Below, one piece after another: positions 25,525 through 34,866 of a DNA stretch of 64,000 bases. The stretch is from Dyella lutea (GTDB taxonomy: Bacteria > Pseudomonadota > Gammaproteobacteria > Xanthomonadales > Rhodanobacteraceae). Position numbers and translations under genes: made by a program. The notes under the pieces were generated by a model, which was given only the letters and a program-made list of their open reading frames with translations, ran no database searches and had not been told where the DNA came from. Where the stretch lies: assembly GCF_024158035.1 (NCBI RefSeq), contig NZ_JAMZEK010000005.1, forward strand, positions 1 through 64,000, in the 5' to 3' direction. Position 1 is the first letter of the stretch; every line of letters starts with the position of its first letter.

Positions 25525-26867
25525 CGCCGGGGCTGGATGCGATCCGCGACTGCCTGGATGGCAGCCAGCCTGGCGTGATGGCCACCTGCGCGCCCGATGG
25601 CACGCCGAACGTCGCCTACCTGTCGCAGGTCGAGTACATCGACCCGGCCCATCTCGCGTTGTCGTTCCAGTTCTTCAACAAGACCCGGCAGAACATCCTG
25701 GCCAATCCGCAGGCGCGGCTGTTGCTGATGCATCCGAAGACCGCGGCGATGTACCGCCTGACCCTGCGCTACCTGCGCACCGAGTCGGAGGGGCCGCTGT
25801 TCGAGCGGATGCGCGCCAAGCTCGCCGGCATCGCCTCGCACACCGGCATGAGCGGTGTGTTCCAGCTCAAGGGTTCGGACGTCTACCGGGTCGAGGCGAT
25901 CGAGCCGGTACCCGGCCAGCCGCTGCCGGTCACCCCGCCGCGCCGCAACCTGCTGGAGGCGACGCGGGCCGTCGCGCTCCGGCTTGCCGATGCGGCGGAT
26001 CTCGATGCTGCGCTGGAAGCGCTGCTGACCGGCCTGCGGCAGGATTTCGACATCCACCACGCGATGGTGCTGCTGCTGGACGGCGGCGGCCAGAAGCTGT
26101 TCACCGTGGCCAGCTGCGGCTATGGCGAGTCCGGCATCGGCTCGGAGATCGCCGTCGGCGACGGCGTGATCGGCGTGGCCGCGCGCGAACGCACGCCGAT
26201 CCGCATCGCCCACATGACCGGCGAGTACGCCTACGGGCAGGCCGTGCGCGAGGCGATGGCGCATGGCGCGCTGGCCGATCGCCTGGAGACCGCGATTCCG
26301 CTGCCGGGGCTGCCCGAGTCGCGCAGCCAGCTGGCGGTGCCGATCGTCGGCGGTGGCCGCCTCTCCGGGGTGCTGTACGTGGAGAGCCCGCAGGATCTGC
26401 GCTTCGGCTACGACGACGAGGATGCACTGGTCGCGCTGGGCGCCCAGCTCGGCATGGCGATCTGCGCCTTGCGTGCCGATGCATCTGGCGATCTGCCACC
26501 GGCCGAGCCGATTCCGCCGCCGGACGGCGCGCCGGTGATGATCCGTCACCACCCCGGCACCGACAGCGTGTTCGTCGGCGAAGACTACCTGATCAAGGGC
26601 GTGGCCGGGGCGATCCTGTGGACCCTGCTGCGCGATCACGTCGAGCACGGCCGGACCGTGTTCGCCAACCGCGAACTGCGGCTGGATCCACGGATCCGGC
26701 TGCCCGAGCTCAGCGACAACCTGGAGGCGCGGCTGATCCTGCTGACCCGGCGGCTGGCCGAGCGCGATGCGTGCATCCGGATCGAGAAGGCCGGTCGCGG
26801 GCGCTTGCGCCTGTGCGTGCGGCGTCCGCTGAAGCTGGTCGAGATGCCGAGCGAGCGCGCCGGCTGA
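25521..26867 (+). CDS. PPOX-fold, GAF and probable winged-helix sensor protein
   Basis: The 448-residue protein has three parts. Residues 1-145 are a PPOX-like flavin-binding barrel (GVMATCAPDGTPNVAYLSQVEYID; SFQFFNKTRQNILANPQARLLLM). Residues about 150-315 are a GAF domain (ALLTGLRQDFDIHHAMVLLLD; IAVGDGVIGVAARERTPIRI; QLAVPIVGGGRLSGVLYVES). Residues about 340-445 resemble an OmpR-type winged helix: AILWTLLRDHVEHGRTVFANREL, then NLEARLILLTRRLAERD, then IRIEKAGRGRLRL, which mimics the usual IRTVRGxGYRL wing. It may be a one-component flavin/ligand-sensing DNA-binding regulator. The winged-helix call is by pattern only. It converges with the hemerythrin gene with no gap. Confidence 0.75.
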   Translation: MTPGLDAIRDCLDGSQPGVMATCAPDGTPNVAYLSQVEYIDPAHLALSFQFFNKTRQNILANPQARLLLMHPKTAAMYRLTLRYLRTESEGPLFERMRAKLAGIASHTGMSGVFQLKGSDVYRVEAIEPVPGQPLPVTPPRRNLLEATRAVALRLADAADLDAALEALLTGLRQDFDIHHAMVLLLDGGGQKLFTVASCGYGESGIGSEIAVGDGVIGVAARERTPIRIAHMTGEYAYGQAVREAMAHGALADRLETAIPLPGLPESRSQLAVPIVGGGRLSGVLYVESPQDLRFGYDDEDALVALGAQLGMAICALRADASGDLPPAEPIPPPDGAPVMIRHHPGTDSVFVGEDYLIKGVAGAILWTLLRDHVEHGRTVFANRELRLDPRIRLPELSDNLEARLILLTRRLAERDACIRIEKAGRGRLRLCVRRPLKLVEMPSERAG

Positions 26868-27584
26868 TCACGCCGCGGCGACCGCCGGCCGCAGGGCGCG
26901 TTCGAGTTTCTGCCAGTCGCGCTCGGCGAGCAGGCTGCGCGCCAGTGCAAGCGCGCCTTCGAAGACGGCGGCGGGGGCGTGGGCGCGCATGCCGCCGAGC
27001 AGCTTCACCCGCTCGCCGTGATCCAGTGCGCCGAGCATGAGACGCAGGCCCTGCGCGCGTTCCGTCGGCGACAGCGCCGTTTGCAGCCCGGCCTCGATCC
27101 CGAACAGCTCGGCATCGCTGTAGTGCGTCCACAGCACGGCATTGTGCTCGTGCTCCTCGTAGTCCATGTGCTCGAAGTTGATGCCGACGAACACGGCGAG
27201 CTGCCGGTACAGCCGGTTCGCTGCCGCGGTGCGGGCCGCACCTGCCGAAGCCATCGCCAGCGCGTCGGCCATTTCGTCGAGGGCATCGATATCCGCTTCG
27301 TGGTGGACGTGCTCGCCGGCGACCTGGCTGCTCGAGCCGGGGGCGCGCGCCTCCATTGCCGGGTGCACGAAGCGATTCTCGTGCGCCAGGTGATGGCGGC
27401 ACAGGTCGAGCAGCTCGCGCAGTTGGTCGAGGCCGGCTTCCACGTCGACGGGGTCGTTCGCGTCGAGGCGGCCGATGCGTACCAGGGTATCGGCCATGAA
27501 GGCGCGCATCGCCTTGTGGATGAAGCCGTACATGTTGTGGCGGGGGGCGGTCGCCGGACCGGCTGCGTGCTCGAGGGAATGCAT
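26868..27584 (-). CDS. hemerythrin-domain protein
   Basis: This 238-residue protein has an N-terminal hemerythrin four-helix bundle with iron-ligand-like residues in order: FIHKAMRAFM, CRHHLAHENRFVHPAME (HxxxE), HVHHEADIDALDE and FEHMDYEEHEHNAVLW. It would bind a di-iron centre and sense or bind O2 or NO, or support iron-sulfur repair as in the distantly related Ric/YtfE proteins. The C-terminal 70 residues (TERAQGLRLMLGALDHGERVKLLGGMRAHAP) appear helical. The start at 27584 follows AGGAACC. It abuts the PPOX-GAF gene end to end. The upstream gap shared with bioD holds three TTnCTAAW repeats spaced 22 and 11 bp apart. Confidence 0.85.
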   Translation of the reverse strand: MHSLEHAAGPATAPRHNMYGFIHKAMRAFMADTLVRIGRLDANDPVDVEAGLDQLRELLDLCRHHLAHENRFVHPAMEARAPGSSSQVAGEHVHHEADIDALDEMADALAMASAGAARTAAANRLYRQLAVFVGINFEHMDYEEHEHNAVLWTHYSDAELFGIEAGLQTALSPTERAQGLRLMLGALDHGERVKLLGGMRAHAPAAVFEGALALARSLLAERDWQKLERALRPAVAAA

Positions 27585-27640
27585 GATGGTTCCTGTGGGA
27601 GTGGGGTGGCTGGCATCTTAGAAAGCCCCCGCGCGCGCGT

Positions 27641-27681
27641 TTGCTAAATCCCTGCTCGGCGTTTCCTAATTTCTTGCTAAA
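27641..27681. promoter_or_regulatory. three helically phased direct repeats upstream of hemerythrin gene
   Basis: TTGCTAAA at 27641, TTCCTAAT at 27663 and TTGCTAAA at 27674 are spaced 22 and 11 bp apart, two and one DNA turns. They lie 57-97 bp upstream of the hemerythrin start and 72-112 bp upstream of bioD. Same-face direct repeats with 11-bp spacing are typical of OmpR-type winged-helix binding sites. Confidence 0.4.
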
Positions 27682-27752
27682 GGCGCGGGAGGCTTGCCTG
27701 CGATGCCCTGCGTGACGACCATGCACCCCCCGTAGTTCCCAGGACGGCTTCG

Positions 27753-28436
27753 ATGACATCCCTCGATCGCGTGTTCATTGCCGGCACCGATACCGGCATC
27801 GGCAAGACCCATGTCTCGTGCGCGCTGCTGCACGCGCTGCGCGCGGCGGGCCGGGATGCGGTGGGCATGAAGCCGGTCGCCAGCGGCTGCGAGCAGACGC
27901 CCGCGGGACTGCGCAACGAGGATGCACTCGCGCTGCAGGCAGCCGGACCGGCCGGCGTGCCGTATGCGGCGATCAATCCGGTCAGCCTGCGGGCGCCGCT
28001 GTCGCCGCACCTGGCAGCGGCCCGCGATGGCGTGACTGTGACGCTGCCACCGCTCACCGAGGCGTTCGAGCGGTTGCGCGAGCAACACGCGCCGGTCGTG
28101 GTGGAGGGTGTCGGTGGCTGGCTGGTTCCGTTGGCGCCCGGGTTGGTGACGCCCGCTCTGGCCCAGGCGTGGGAGCTGCCGGTGATCCTGGTGATCGGAC
28201 TGCGGCTGGGATGCCTCAACCATGCGCTGCTCAGCGCGCGGGCGATCGTTGCGGACGGCTGCCGCCTGCTCGGCTGGGTCGGTAACCGCATCGATCCGGC
28301 GATGGAGGCCGTCGAAGACAACCTGGCGACGCTGCGTGCGCTGATTCCGGCGCCCTGTCTGGGTGTCTTGCCGCATGGCGAGCCGGCCGCATCTGCCGCA
28401 AGGCATCTGGCCGCCGCGGTGGCCGCGCTGGGATGA
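27753..28436 (+). CDS. bioD: dethiobiotin synthetase BioD
   Basis: This 227-residue protein begins VFIAGTDTGIGKTHVSCALLHALR, the BioD P-loop (GTDTxxGKT), with VGMKPVASGC next, the substrate-binding KPxxSG motif. VVVEGVGGWLVPL is the conserved VEGxGG motif. It carboxylates 7,8-diaminopelargonate with CO2 and ATP to form dethiobiotin in the cytosol, the penultimate biotin step. No other bio genes are in the window. It is followed after 61 bases by a small conserved protein. Confidence 0.95.
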   Translation: MTSLDRVFIAGTDTGIGKTHVSCALLHALRAAGRDAVGMKPVASGCEQTPAGLRNEDALALQAAGPAGVPYAAINPVSLRAPLSPHLAAARDGVTVTLPPLTEAFERLREQHAPVVVEGVGGWLVPLAPGLVTPALAQAWELPVILVIGLRLGCLNHALLSARAIVADGCRLLGWVGNRIDPAMEAVEDNLATLRALIPAPCLGVLPHGEPAASAARHLAAAVAALG

Positions 28437-28497
28437 TCGGATCGCCGGGCGTGTCATGCTGCGCGTTCCGGCACCCTCCAGCAGAGGAACCGCATCC

Positions 28498-28851
28498 ATG
28501 CCGCTGCGCAACCATTACTACCTCTCCATCGACGATCTGGCCCATGCCCGCGGGCCGATTGCCGAGCTCGCCTACGACGGTGCCGGTCCCAACGATTTCG
28601 CCGCTGCATTGCGCGAGGCACTGCAGACGCCTGCGCTGTTCGAACGTTGGCGCGCCATGCAAAGCGAGCCGGACGAGGTCGATCCCGCACTGGGCGAGAC
28701 CGATCCGGCCGCCACGGTGCGCGCCGTGCTCGGCGACATATTGCGTGTCGACGTCGACCTGGTGACCTCGCTGCCGATGAGTGTCGTGCGTCATCGCATG
28801 AACTTGCTGATCGGCGCGAACTGGACCTTGCGCGACATGCGCGCCGCCTGA
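28498..28851 (+). CDS. hypothetical protein, 117 residues
   Basis: This soluble, acidic protein begins MPLRNHYYLSIDDLAHARGPIAELAYDGAGPNDFAAALREAL and ends with HRMNLLIGANWTLRDMRAA. It has no signal peptide, membrane helix or metal motif. The start at 28498 is supported by GAGGAAC 8-14 bases upstream. It sits between bioD and the M3 peptidase, same strand, and could be co-transcribed with bioD. I do not recognise the family. Confidence 0.7.
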   Translation: MPLRNHYYLSIDDLAHARGPIAELAYDGAGPNDFAAALREALQTPALFERWRAMQSEPDEVDPALGETDPAATVRAVLGDILRVDVDLVTSLPMSVVRHRMNLLIGANWTLRDMRAA

Positions 28852-28953
28852 GCATGGCGCACCGCCGCTTGGAAGCGGTGGGGCGGACTCGGTAGAGTCG
28901 GAAACTGTCACTTTTGTGCGCCTGCCCCAGGGCGCGTTCTCCAGGGAATCTGC

Positions 28954-31191
28954 ATGCTCCGACTTCGAACCCTCGCCATGGCCACCACCATCGCTCTCGC
29001 CGCCTGCTCACAGCACGGCAACGAACCCGCCAAATCCTCCGCACCCGCACCCGCACCCGCATCCGCACCCGCACCCGCGCCGGCCAGCACGGCGCCGGCC
29101 AAGGCGGCCAGCACGGCCAGCACGGCGCCGTTCACCGACGCCAACCCGTTCGCCAAGGCCAGCACGCTGGACTTCCAGGCGCCCCCGTTCGACAAGATCA
29201 CCGATGCCGACTACCAACCGGCGATCGAGGAGGGCATGCGCCAGCACCTCGCCGAGATCCAGAAGATCGCGGACAACCCGGAGCCACCGACCTTCGACAA
29301 CACCTTCGTGGCGATGGAGAAGTCCGGCGCGCTGCTCAGCCGGGTGATGATGGTCTTCAACGGCGTCACCGGCGCCAACACCGACGACACCCTGCAGAAG
29401 GTGCAGGAGGACGAGGCACCGAAGCTGGCCGCCCACGAGGATGCCATCTACCTCAACAGCAAGCTGTTCCAGCGGGTCGAGGCGGTCTATGACCAGCGCG
29501 CCTCGCTGAAGCTCGATCCGGAATCGCTGCGCCTGGTCGAGGTGGTCTATCGCAACTTCGTGCATCACGGCGCCAAGCTGTCCGACGCCGACAAGGCCAA
29601 GCTCAAGGCGCTGAACGAGGAAGAGTCCACCCTCAGCACCAAGTTCACCAATACCCTGCTTGCCGCCACCAAGGACGGCGCGCTGGTGGTGGACGACAAG
29701 TCGAAGCTCGCCGGTCTCTCCGAGGGCGATATCGCCGCCGCCGCGCAGGCGGCCAAGGCCCGCGGGCTGGACGGCAAGTGGGTGATCGCGCTGCAGAACA
29801 CCACCCAGCAGCCGGCGCTGCAGGACCTGACCGACCGCGCCACCCGCGAGGCGTTGTTCAAGGCTTCCTGGGATCGCGCCGAAAAGGGCAATGCCGACGA
29901 CACCCGTGCCATCATCGAACGGCTGGCGCAGATCCGTGCCGAGCAGGCCAAGCTGCTGGGCTTCCCGAGCTACGCCGCGTGGAAGCTCGACGACCAGATG
30001 GCCAAGACGCCCGAGCGCGCGATCAAGTTCATGCAGGACCTGGTGCCGGCGGCCACGGCGCGTGCCGAGCGCGAGGCGAAGGACATCCAGTCGGTGATCG
30101 ACCAGCAGAAGGGTGGGTTCAAGCTGCAGGCCTGGGACTGGGAGCATTATGCCGAGCAGGTGCGCAAGGCCAAGTACGATCTGGACGAGAACCAGATCAA
30201 GCCGTACTTCGAGCTCGACAATGTGCTCAAGAACGGCGTGTTCTACGCCGCCAACCAGCTTTACGGGCTGACCTTCAAGGAGCGCAAGGACATCCCGGTG
30301 TACCAGCCGGACGTGCGCGTGTTCGAGGTGTTCGACAAGGACGGCAAGTCGCTGGCGCTGTTCTACTGCGATTATTTCAAGCGCGACAACAAGGGCGGCG
30401 GCGCCTGGATGGACAACTTCGTCGGCCAGTCGAAGCTGCTGGGCACCAAGCCGGTGATCTACAACGTCGCCAACTTCACCAAACCAGCCCCGGGCCAGCC
30501 CGCGCTGCTGTCCTTTGATGACGTGATCACCATGTTCCACGAGTTCGGCCATGCGCTGCACGGCATGTTCGCCGACGAGGAATACCCGACGCTCTCCGGC
30601 ACCAATACCGCGCGCGACTTCGTCGAGTTCCCCTCGCAGTTCAACGAGCACTGGGCCACCGATCCGAAGGTGTTCGCGCACTACGCGGTGAACTACAAGA
30701 CCGGCAAGCCGATGCCGCAGGAACTGGTCGACAAGATCAAGAAGGCCCGCAACTTCAACAAGGGCTACGACATGACCGAGCTGGTGTCGGCAGCCCTGCT
30801 GGACATGGGCTGGCACTCGCTGCCGGCTGATGCGCCGAAGCAGGACGCCGATGCGTTCGAGGCCAAGACCCTGAAGGACGACAAGATCAACCTGAGCTAC
30901 GTGCCGCCGCGCTATCGTTCCAGCTATTTCCAGCACATCTGGGGCAACGGCTACGCCGCCGGCTACTACGCCTACCTGTGGACCGAGATGCTGGCCGACG
31001 ACGGCTTCGAGTGGTTCAAGGAGCATGGCGGCCTGACCCGCGCCAACGGCGACCGCTTCCGCGCCATGGTCCTGTCCCGTGGTAATACCGAAGATCTGGA
31101 AAAGATGTACGAGGCGTGGCGTGGCAAGGCGCCGAGCGTGGAGCCGATGCTGATCGACCGCGGCCTGAAGGATGCACCGAAGGGCAAGTAA
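28954..31191 (+). CDS. M3-family zinc metallopeptidase lipoprotein (Dcp-like)
   Basis: The 745-residue protein has a lipoprotein signal (MATTIALAAC) and a stretch of Ala/Pro repeats to about residue 55. The M3 peptidase fold follows, with the zinc motif HEFGHALHG (residues 529-537) and downstream Glu in RDFVEFPSQFNEHW. YRSSYFQHIWGNGYAAGYYAYLWTEMLADDGFEW near the C-terminus is typical of peptidyl-dipeptidase Dcp and oligopeptidase A. Export and lipidation suggest periplasmic or envelope peptide degradation. Cytosolic Dcp lacks such a signal. A strong terminator hairpin follows 20 bases after the stop. Confidence 0.93.
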   Translation: MLRLRTLAMATTIALAACSQHGNEPAKSSAPAPAPASAPAPAPASTAPAKAASTASTAPFTDANPFAKASTLDFQAPPFDKITDADYQPAIEEGMRQHLAEIQKIADNPEPPTFDNTFVAMEKSGALLSRVMMVFNGVTGANTDDTLQKVQEDEAPKLAAHEDAIYLNSKLFQRVEAVYDQRASLKLDPESLRLVEVVYRNFVHHGAKLSDADKAKLKALNEEESTLSTKFTNTLLAATKDGALVVDDKSKLAGLSEGDIAAAAQAAKARGLDGKWVIALQNTTQQPALQDLTDRATREALFKASWDRAEKGNADDTRAIIERLAQIRAEQAKLLGFPSYAAWKLDDQMAKTPERAIKFMQDLVPAATARAEREAKDIQSVIDQQKGGFKLQAWDWEHYAEQVRKAKYDLDENQIKPYFELDNVLKNGVFYAANQLYGLTFKERKDIPVYQPDVRVFEVFDKDGKSLALFYCDYFKRDNKGGGAWMDNFVGQSKLLGTKPVIYNVANFTKPAPGQPALLSFDDVITMFHEFGHALHGMFADEEYPTLSGTNTARDFVEFPSQFNEHWATDPKVFAHYAVNYKTGKPMPQELVDKIKKARNFNKGYDMTELVSAALLDMGWHSLPADAPKQDADAFEAKTLKDDKINLSYVPPRYRSSYFQHIWGNGYAAGYYAYLWTEMLADDGFEWFKEHGGLTRANGDRFRAMVLSRGNTEDLEKMYEAWRGKAPSVEPMLIDRGLKDAPKGK

Positions 31192-31211
31192 GCGCGCTGC
31201 GTGCAGCGACG

Positions 31212-31239
31212 AAAAAGGCCGGCGCAAGCCGGCCTTTTT
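31212..31239 (+). terminator. Rho-independent terminator after the M3 peptidase gene
   Basis: AAAAAGGCCGGC, loop GCAA and GCCGGCCTTTTT form a perfect 12-bp stem with a GNRA tetraloop and a T-run on the 3' side. The A/T symmetry means it could also work on the minus strand for gshA, which ends at 31358. Confidence 0.9.
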
Positions 31240-31267
31240 CTTGCACCTCATCGCCAACGCCGCCCCG

Positions 31268-31348
31268 GTAGGAGCCCGCTCGCGGGCAATGCTTTTGGCT
31301 CTGATTTGGCATCGGAGCAAGGAGCATCGCCCGCGAGCGGGCTCCTAC
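31268..31348. repeat. REP-like inverted repeat pair
   Basis: GTAGGAGCCCGCTCGCGGGC at 31268-31287 and its exact reverse complement at 31329-31348 are separated by 41 bases. The GTAGGAGC...GC-rich form is typical of REP/REPIN elements mobilised by RAYT transposases in pseudomonads and xanthomonads. It lies in the 166-bp gap between convergent genes, a preferred site for such elements. No RAYT gene is in the window. Confidence 0.75.
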
Positions 31349-31357
31349 GACAATCGG

Positions 31358-32725
31358 TCAGTAGGCGAATTCGCGGAACACCGGATCGACGCTGCCGCCC
31401 CAGGCGCCGTGGAACAGTTCCAGCTTGCGCTCGGCCGGGGTCTGGCCGGACTCGACGATCTCCAGCAGCGGCTCGAGGAAGGTGCGCTCGTCGGCACCGC
31501 CGGCATTGAGCCGGCCGCGACGCTTCAGTCCGTGGGCGGCGATCTTCAGCGTCTCGCGGGCCAGGTCGCGTACGGTGCCGCCGCGGAACGGCAGCTTCAG
31601 TGCCTCCCTCGGCACGCCGTCGCGCAGGGCATGGCGTTCGGCCAGCGAGAAATCCTTCACCAGATCCCAGGCGGCATCGAGCGCCTCGCCGTCGTACAGC
31701 AGGCCCACCCACAGCGCCGGCAGCGCGCACAGGCGGTTCCAAGGGCCGCCGTCGGCGCCGCGCATTTCCAGATACTGCTTCAGGCGCACTTCGGGGAACG
31801 CGGTGGTTAGGTGGTCGGCCCAGTCCTTCATGGTGGCGCGGGTGCCGGGGACAGCGGGCAGTTTCCCCACCATGAAGCGTTTGAAGTCCTGGCCGGCCAG
31901 GTCGATGTAGCGGCCGTCCTGGTAGCTGAAGTACATCGGCACATCGAGGATGTAGTCGACGTAGCGCTCGTAGCCGAAGCCGTCATCGAACACGAAGTCG
32001 AGCATGCCGGTGCGGTCGGCGTCGGTATCGGTCCATACCTGGGAGCGATAGGACAGGTAGCCGTTGGGCTGGCCGTCGGTGAACGGCGAGTCGGCGAACA
32101 GCGCGGTGGCGATCGGCTGCAGGGCGAGGCTGGTGCGGAACTTCTTCACCATGTCCGCCTCGCTGTCGAAGTCGAGGTTGACCTGCACCGTGCAGGTGCG
32201 GGTCATCATGTCTAGGCCGAGGGAGCCGACCCTGGGCATGTACTCGCGCATGATCTTGTAGCGGCCCTTGGGCATCCACGGCATCTCGTCGCGGCGCCAC
32301 TTCGGCTGGAAGCCCATGCCGAGAAAGCCCAGGCCCAGTTCGTCGGCGACCGAGCGCACGTCGGCCAGGTGGGCGTTCACTTCACGGCAGGTCTCGTGGA
32401 TCGTTTCCAGCGGTGCGCCGGACAGCTCCAGCTGGCCGGCCGGCTCCAGCGTAATCGAGGCCTTCTCGCGCGACAGCGCCACCGGCAGCTCGCCTTCGCG
32501 GGCGACTTCCCAGCCGTAGCGCGAGGCCAGCTGTTCCAGCAGTACGCGGATGCCGCGGTCGCCCTCGTAGGTCGGTGGCCGCAGGTCATCGGTGCGGAAG
32601 CCGAATTTCTCGTGCTCGGTGCCGATGCGCCACGCCTCGCGCGGCTTCTCCCCGGCGGCGAGGTAGTCGACGAGCTGCTGGCGCCCCGTGATCGGGGTGC
32701 CCTTGACGGCACTGGGGATGGACAC
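31358..32725 (-). CDS. gshA: glutamate-cysteine ligase (plant/proteobacterial GCS2 type)
   Basis: This 455-residue protein contains [51 protein letters not shown] and [13 protein letters not shown]. These are conserved blocks of the alpha-proteobacterial/plant-type glutamate-cysteine ligase, also found in Xanthomonadales and distinct from E. coli GshA. It makes gamma-glutamylcysteine from Glu and Cys with ATP, the first step of glutathione synthesis, in the cytosol. It is transcribed alone from the 217-bp gap behind rho. Its 3' end faces the REP pair. Confidence 0.93.
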   Translation of the reverse strand: MSIPSAVKGTPITGRQQLVDYLAAGEKPREAWRIGTEHEKFGFRTDDLRPPTYEGDRGIRVLLEQLASRYGWEVAREGELPVALSREKASITLEPAGQLELSGAPLETIHETCREVNAHLADVRSVADELGLGFLGMGFQPKWRRDEMPWMPKGRYKIMREYMPRVGSLGLDMMTRTCTVQVNLDFDSEADMVKKFRTSLALQPIATALFADSPFTDGQPNGYLSYRSQVWTDTDADRTGMLDFVFDDGFGYERYVDYILDVPMYFSYQDGRYIDLAGQDFKRFMVGKLPAVPGTRATMKDWADHLTTAFPEVRLKQYLEMRGADGGPWNRLCALPALWVGLLYDGEALDAAWDLVKDFSLAERHALRDGVPREALKLPFRGGTVRDLARETLKIAAHGLKRRGRLNAGGADERTFLEPLLEIVESGQTPAERKLELFHGAWGGSVDPVFREFAY

Positions 32726-32889
32726 GTGGGAGGACCTTGATTCGTTCGAAGCAGCGGTTATGGGGACGGTCGCCCGCGCCCCAAGAGGAGTGGAGAGGAT
32801 AATTGTACGCGATGGTTCAATAGTTCGGCGGGCAGGAACTCGCCGGTGCGGCAGGCGTCGGCCCGTATCCGGTTCCGTGCCGGCAAACG

Positions 32890-32917
32890 CAAGGGGCCGG
32901 CTTGCGCCGGCCCCTTG
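32890..32917 (-). terminator. Terminator downstream of rho
   Basis: On the minus strand CAAGGGGCCGGC, loop GCAA and GCCGGCCCCTTG make a perfect 12-bp stem 25 bases beyond the rho stop codon. The U-tract is poor (CGTTTG), but the GNRA loop and position support a terminator, which also insulates gshA. Confidence 0.75.
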
Positions 32918-32942
32918 TTGCGTTCTGGCTTCCGGAGGAGGC

Positions 32943-34715
32943 TCAGCGCTTCATCGAGTTGAAGAACTCGTCGTTGGACTTGGTGCTCTTCATCTTGTCG
33001 AGCATGAACTCCATCGCGGCCAGCTCGTCCATTGGGTGCAGCAGCTTGCGCAGGATCCAGATCTTGGCCAGCAGATCCGGGTCGATCAGCAGGTCCTCGC
33101 GGCGGGTGCCGGAGCGGTTGATGTCGATCGCCGGGTAGACGCGCTTCTCGGAGATGCGGCGGCTCAGGTGCACTTCCATGTTGCCGGTGCCCTTGAACTC
33201 CTCGTAGATCACCTCGTCCATCTTCGAACCGGTGTCGATCAGCGCGGTGGCGATGATGGTGAGCGAGCCGCCTTCCTCGACGTTGCGCGCGGCGCCGAAG
33301 AAGCGCTTCGGCCGCTGCAGCGCGTTGGCGTCGACGCCGCCGGTGAGCACCTTGCCGGAGCTCGGCACCACGGTGTTGTAGGCACGCGCCAGGCGGGTGA
33401 TCGAGTCGAGCAGGATGATCACGTCCTTCTTGTGCTCGACCAGGCGCTTGGCGCGCTCGATCACCATCTCGGCGACCTGCACGTGGCGCACCGCCGGCTC
33501 GTCGAACGTCGAGGAGATCACCTCGGCGCGCACGGTGCGGGCGATCTCGGTCACTTCCTCCGGCCGCTCGTCGACCAGCAGGATGATCAGGTGCGCCTCG
33601 GGGTGGTTGTACTGGATCGCCTGGGCGATGTTCTGCAGCATCATCGTCTTGCCCGACTTGGGCTGGGAGACGATCAGGCCGCGCTGGCCCTTGCCGATCG
33701 GCGCGACCAGGTCGAGGATGCGGCCGGTGATGTCCTCGCTCGAGCCGTTGCCGCGTTCGAGCTTGAATGCCTTGCGCGGGAACAGCGGGGTGAGGTTCTC
33801 GAACAGCATCTTGTTCTTCGACGCCTCCGGCGGATCGCCGTTGATGTCGTCGACGCGCAGCATGGCAAAGTAGCGCTCGCCTTCCTTCGGATGCCGCACG
33901 CGCCCGGTGATGTAGTCGCCGGTGCGCAGGTTGAAGCGGCGGATCTGGCTGGGGCTGACGTAGATGTCGTCCGGGCCGGCCAGGTAGCTTTCGTCGGCCG
34001 AGCGCAGGAAGCCGAAGCCGTCCTGCAGGATCTCCAGCACGCCCTCGGCCCAGATGCCGCCGCCGGCGCGGGCGTGCGCCTTGAGGATGTTGAAGATGAC
34101 GTCCTGGCGGCGCTGGCGGGCCACGCCTTCCTGGATGCCCAGCGATTCGGCGAAGGCCAGCAGCTGCGGCGCCTTCATGCGCTTGAGTTCGGTGAGGTTG
34201 ATCAGGTTGTCGTTGCTGCCGACGTCGCCCGTCTCGTCGTCGTCCATCGGCAGGCCGTTCGGATTGCGCTGGCCGCCGCCCTGGTTGCCGCGTGGTCCGC
34301 GCTCGTGGCGCCGGCGCCGGCCGCGGTCGTTGCGGTCATTGCGACGTTCGTTGCTGCCCTGATTGCCGCCGCCTCCCCCATTACCGCCCGCCTGGGGCGC
34401 CTGGCCCTGCGACTGCCCGCCACCGTGGGGGGGCGGCGCGGGACTCGTGGCCGGAGCGGCCTGGGACTGCGCCGAAGGGGTGGAGTTCGCTGACGCCGGG
34501 CGATCCACCGGCAGGCTGGCCTGGACCGGCGCGGCCGGGGCCGGTGCCGCCGGTGCGGGCGCGGGTGCGGCAGACGCCGGTGCGTTCGCCGATGCTTCGG
34601 CGGCTGCGGACTTGGCGGCCGCATTCTTGCGTGGTGCACGCTGGCGGGGCTCGCTGGCAGGCCGGTTCTCGGCGCCGTCGGCGTCGTTCGGTGCTTTGCT
34701 TTCGATATCAGACAC
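32943..34715 (-). CDS. rho: transcription termination factor Rho with long disordered N-terminal extension
   Basis: The 590-residue protein is about 420 residues of standard Rho core preceded by about 170 residues of low complexity. The core starts at [16 protein letters not shown] and has the RNA-binding cold-shock fold ([22 protein letters not shown]), the P-loop [13 protein letters not shown], Walker [17 protein letters not shown] and the R-loop block [22 protein letters not shown]. Rho is a hexameric RNA translocase that ends transcription. The extension is Ala/Pro-rich then Gly/Asn/Arg-rich ([20 protein letters not shown]). The start is a GTG at 34715; an ATG near residue 157 would remove the extension. 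The reading frame and codon bias continue upstream to the GTG. It lies downstream of trxA. Confidence 0.96.
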   Translation of the reverse strand: MSDIESKAPNDADGAENRPASEPRQRAPRKNAAAKSAAAEASANAPASAAPAPAPAAPAPAAPVQASLPVDRPASANSTPSAQSQAAPATSPAPPPHGGGQSQGQAPQAGGNGGGGGNQGSNERRNDRNDRGRRRRHERGPRGNQGGGQRNPNGLPMDDDETGDVGSNDNLINLTELKRMKAPQLLAFAESLGIQEGVARQRRQDVIFNILKAHARAGGGIWAEGVLEILQDGFGFLRSADESYLAGPDDIYVSPSQIRRFNLRTGDYITGRVRHPKEGERYFAMLRVDDINGDPPEASKNKMLFENLTPLFPRKAFKLERGNGSSEDITGRILDLVAPIGKGQRGLIVSQPKSGKTMMLQNIAQAIQYNHPEAHLIILLVDERPEEVTEIARTVRAEVISSTFDEPAVRHVQVAEMVIERAKRLVEHKKDVIILLDSITRLARAYNTVVPSSGKVLTGGVDANALQRPKRFFGAARNVEEGGSLTIIATALIDTGSKMDEVIYEEFKGTGNMEVHLSRRISEKRVYPAIDINRSGTRREDLLIDPDLLAKIWILRKLLHPMDELAAMEFMLDKMKSTKSNDEFFNSMKR

Positions 34716-34817
34716 GGGCAAACCTCGTCGGGGCGCCGTTGGTACAGGAAGGAAGGGAAGGCATCGCGCGGTGCGCGCGGCGGAACGGGACCGTTCCGTG
34801 CAGGGCGACGAATCTAG

Positions 34818-34855
34818 CACCCGCCGCGCGGCCCCGTAAAGCGCGGCGGCGGGTG
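34818..34855 (-). promoter_or_regulatory. GC-rich hairpin in the trxA-rho gap (rho leader)
   Basis: CACCCGCCGC and GCGGCGGGTG pair over 10 bp around an 18-nt loop, starting 12 bases after the trxA stop and 103 bases before the rho start. It may end trxA transcripts or form part of the rho leader, which in E. coli is the site of autogenous attenuation. No T-run follows. Confidence 0.4.
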
Positions 34856-34866
34856 TCGGGGGCGCG

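Noticed and set aside
28363-28497. Upstream extension of the 117-residue hypothetical gene into bioD
   Set aside because: The extended frame overlaps the end of bioD in another frame; GAGGAAC and the ATG at 28498 give a better start.
32726-32889. A gshA promoter with TTGAAC and TACAAT
   Set aside because: The two hexamers are only 7 bases apart, so they cannot be the -35 and -10 of one promoter.
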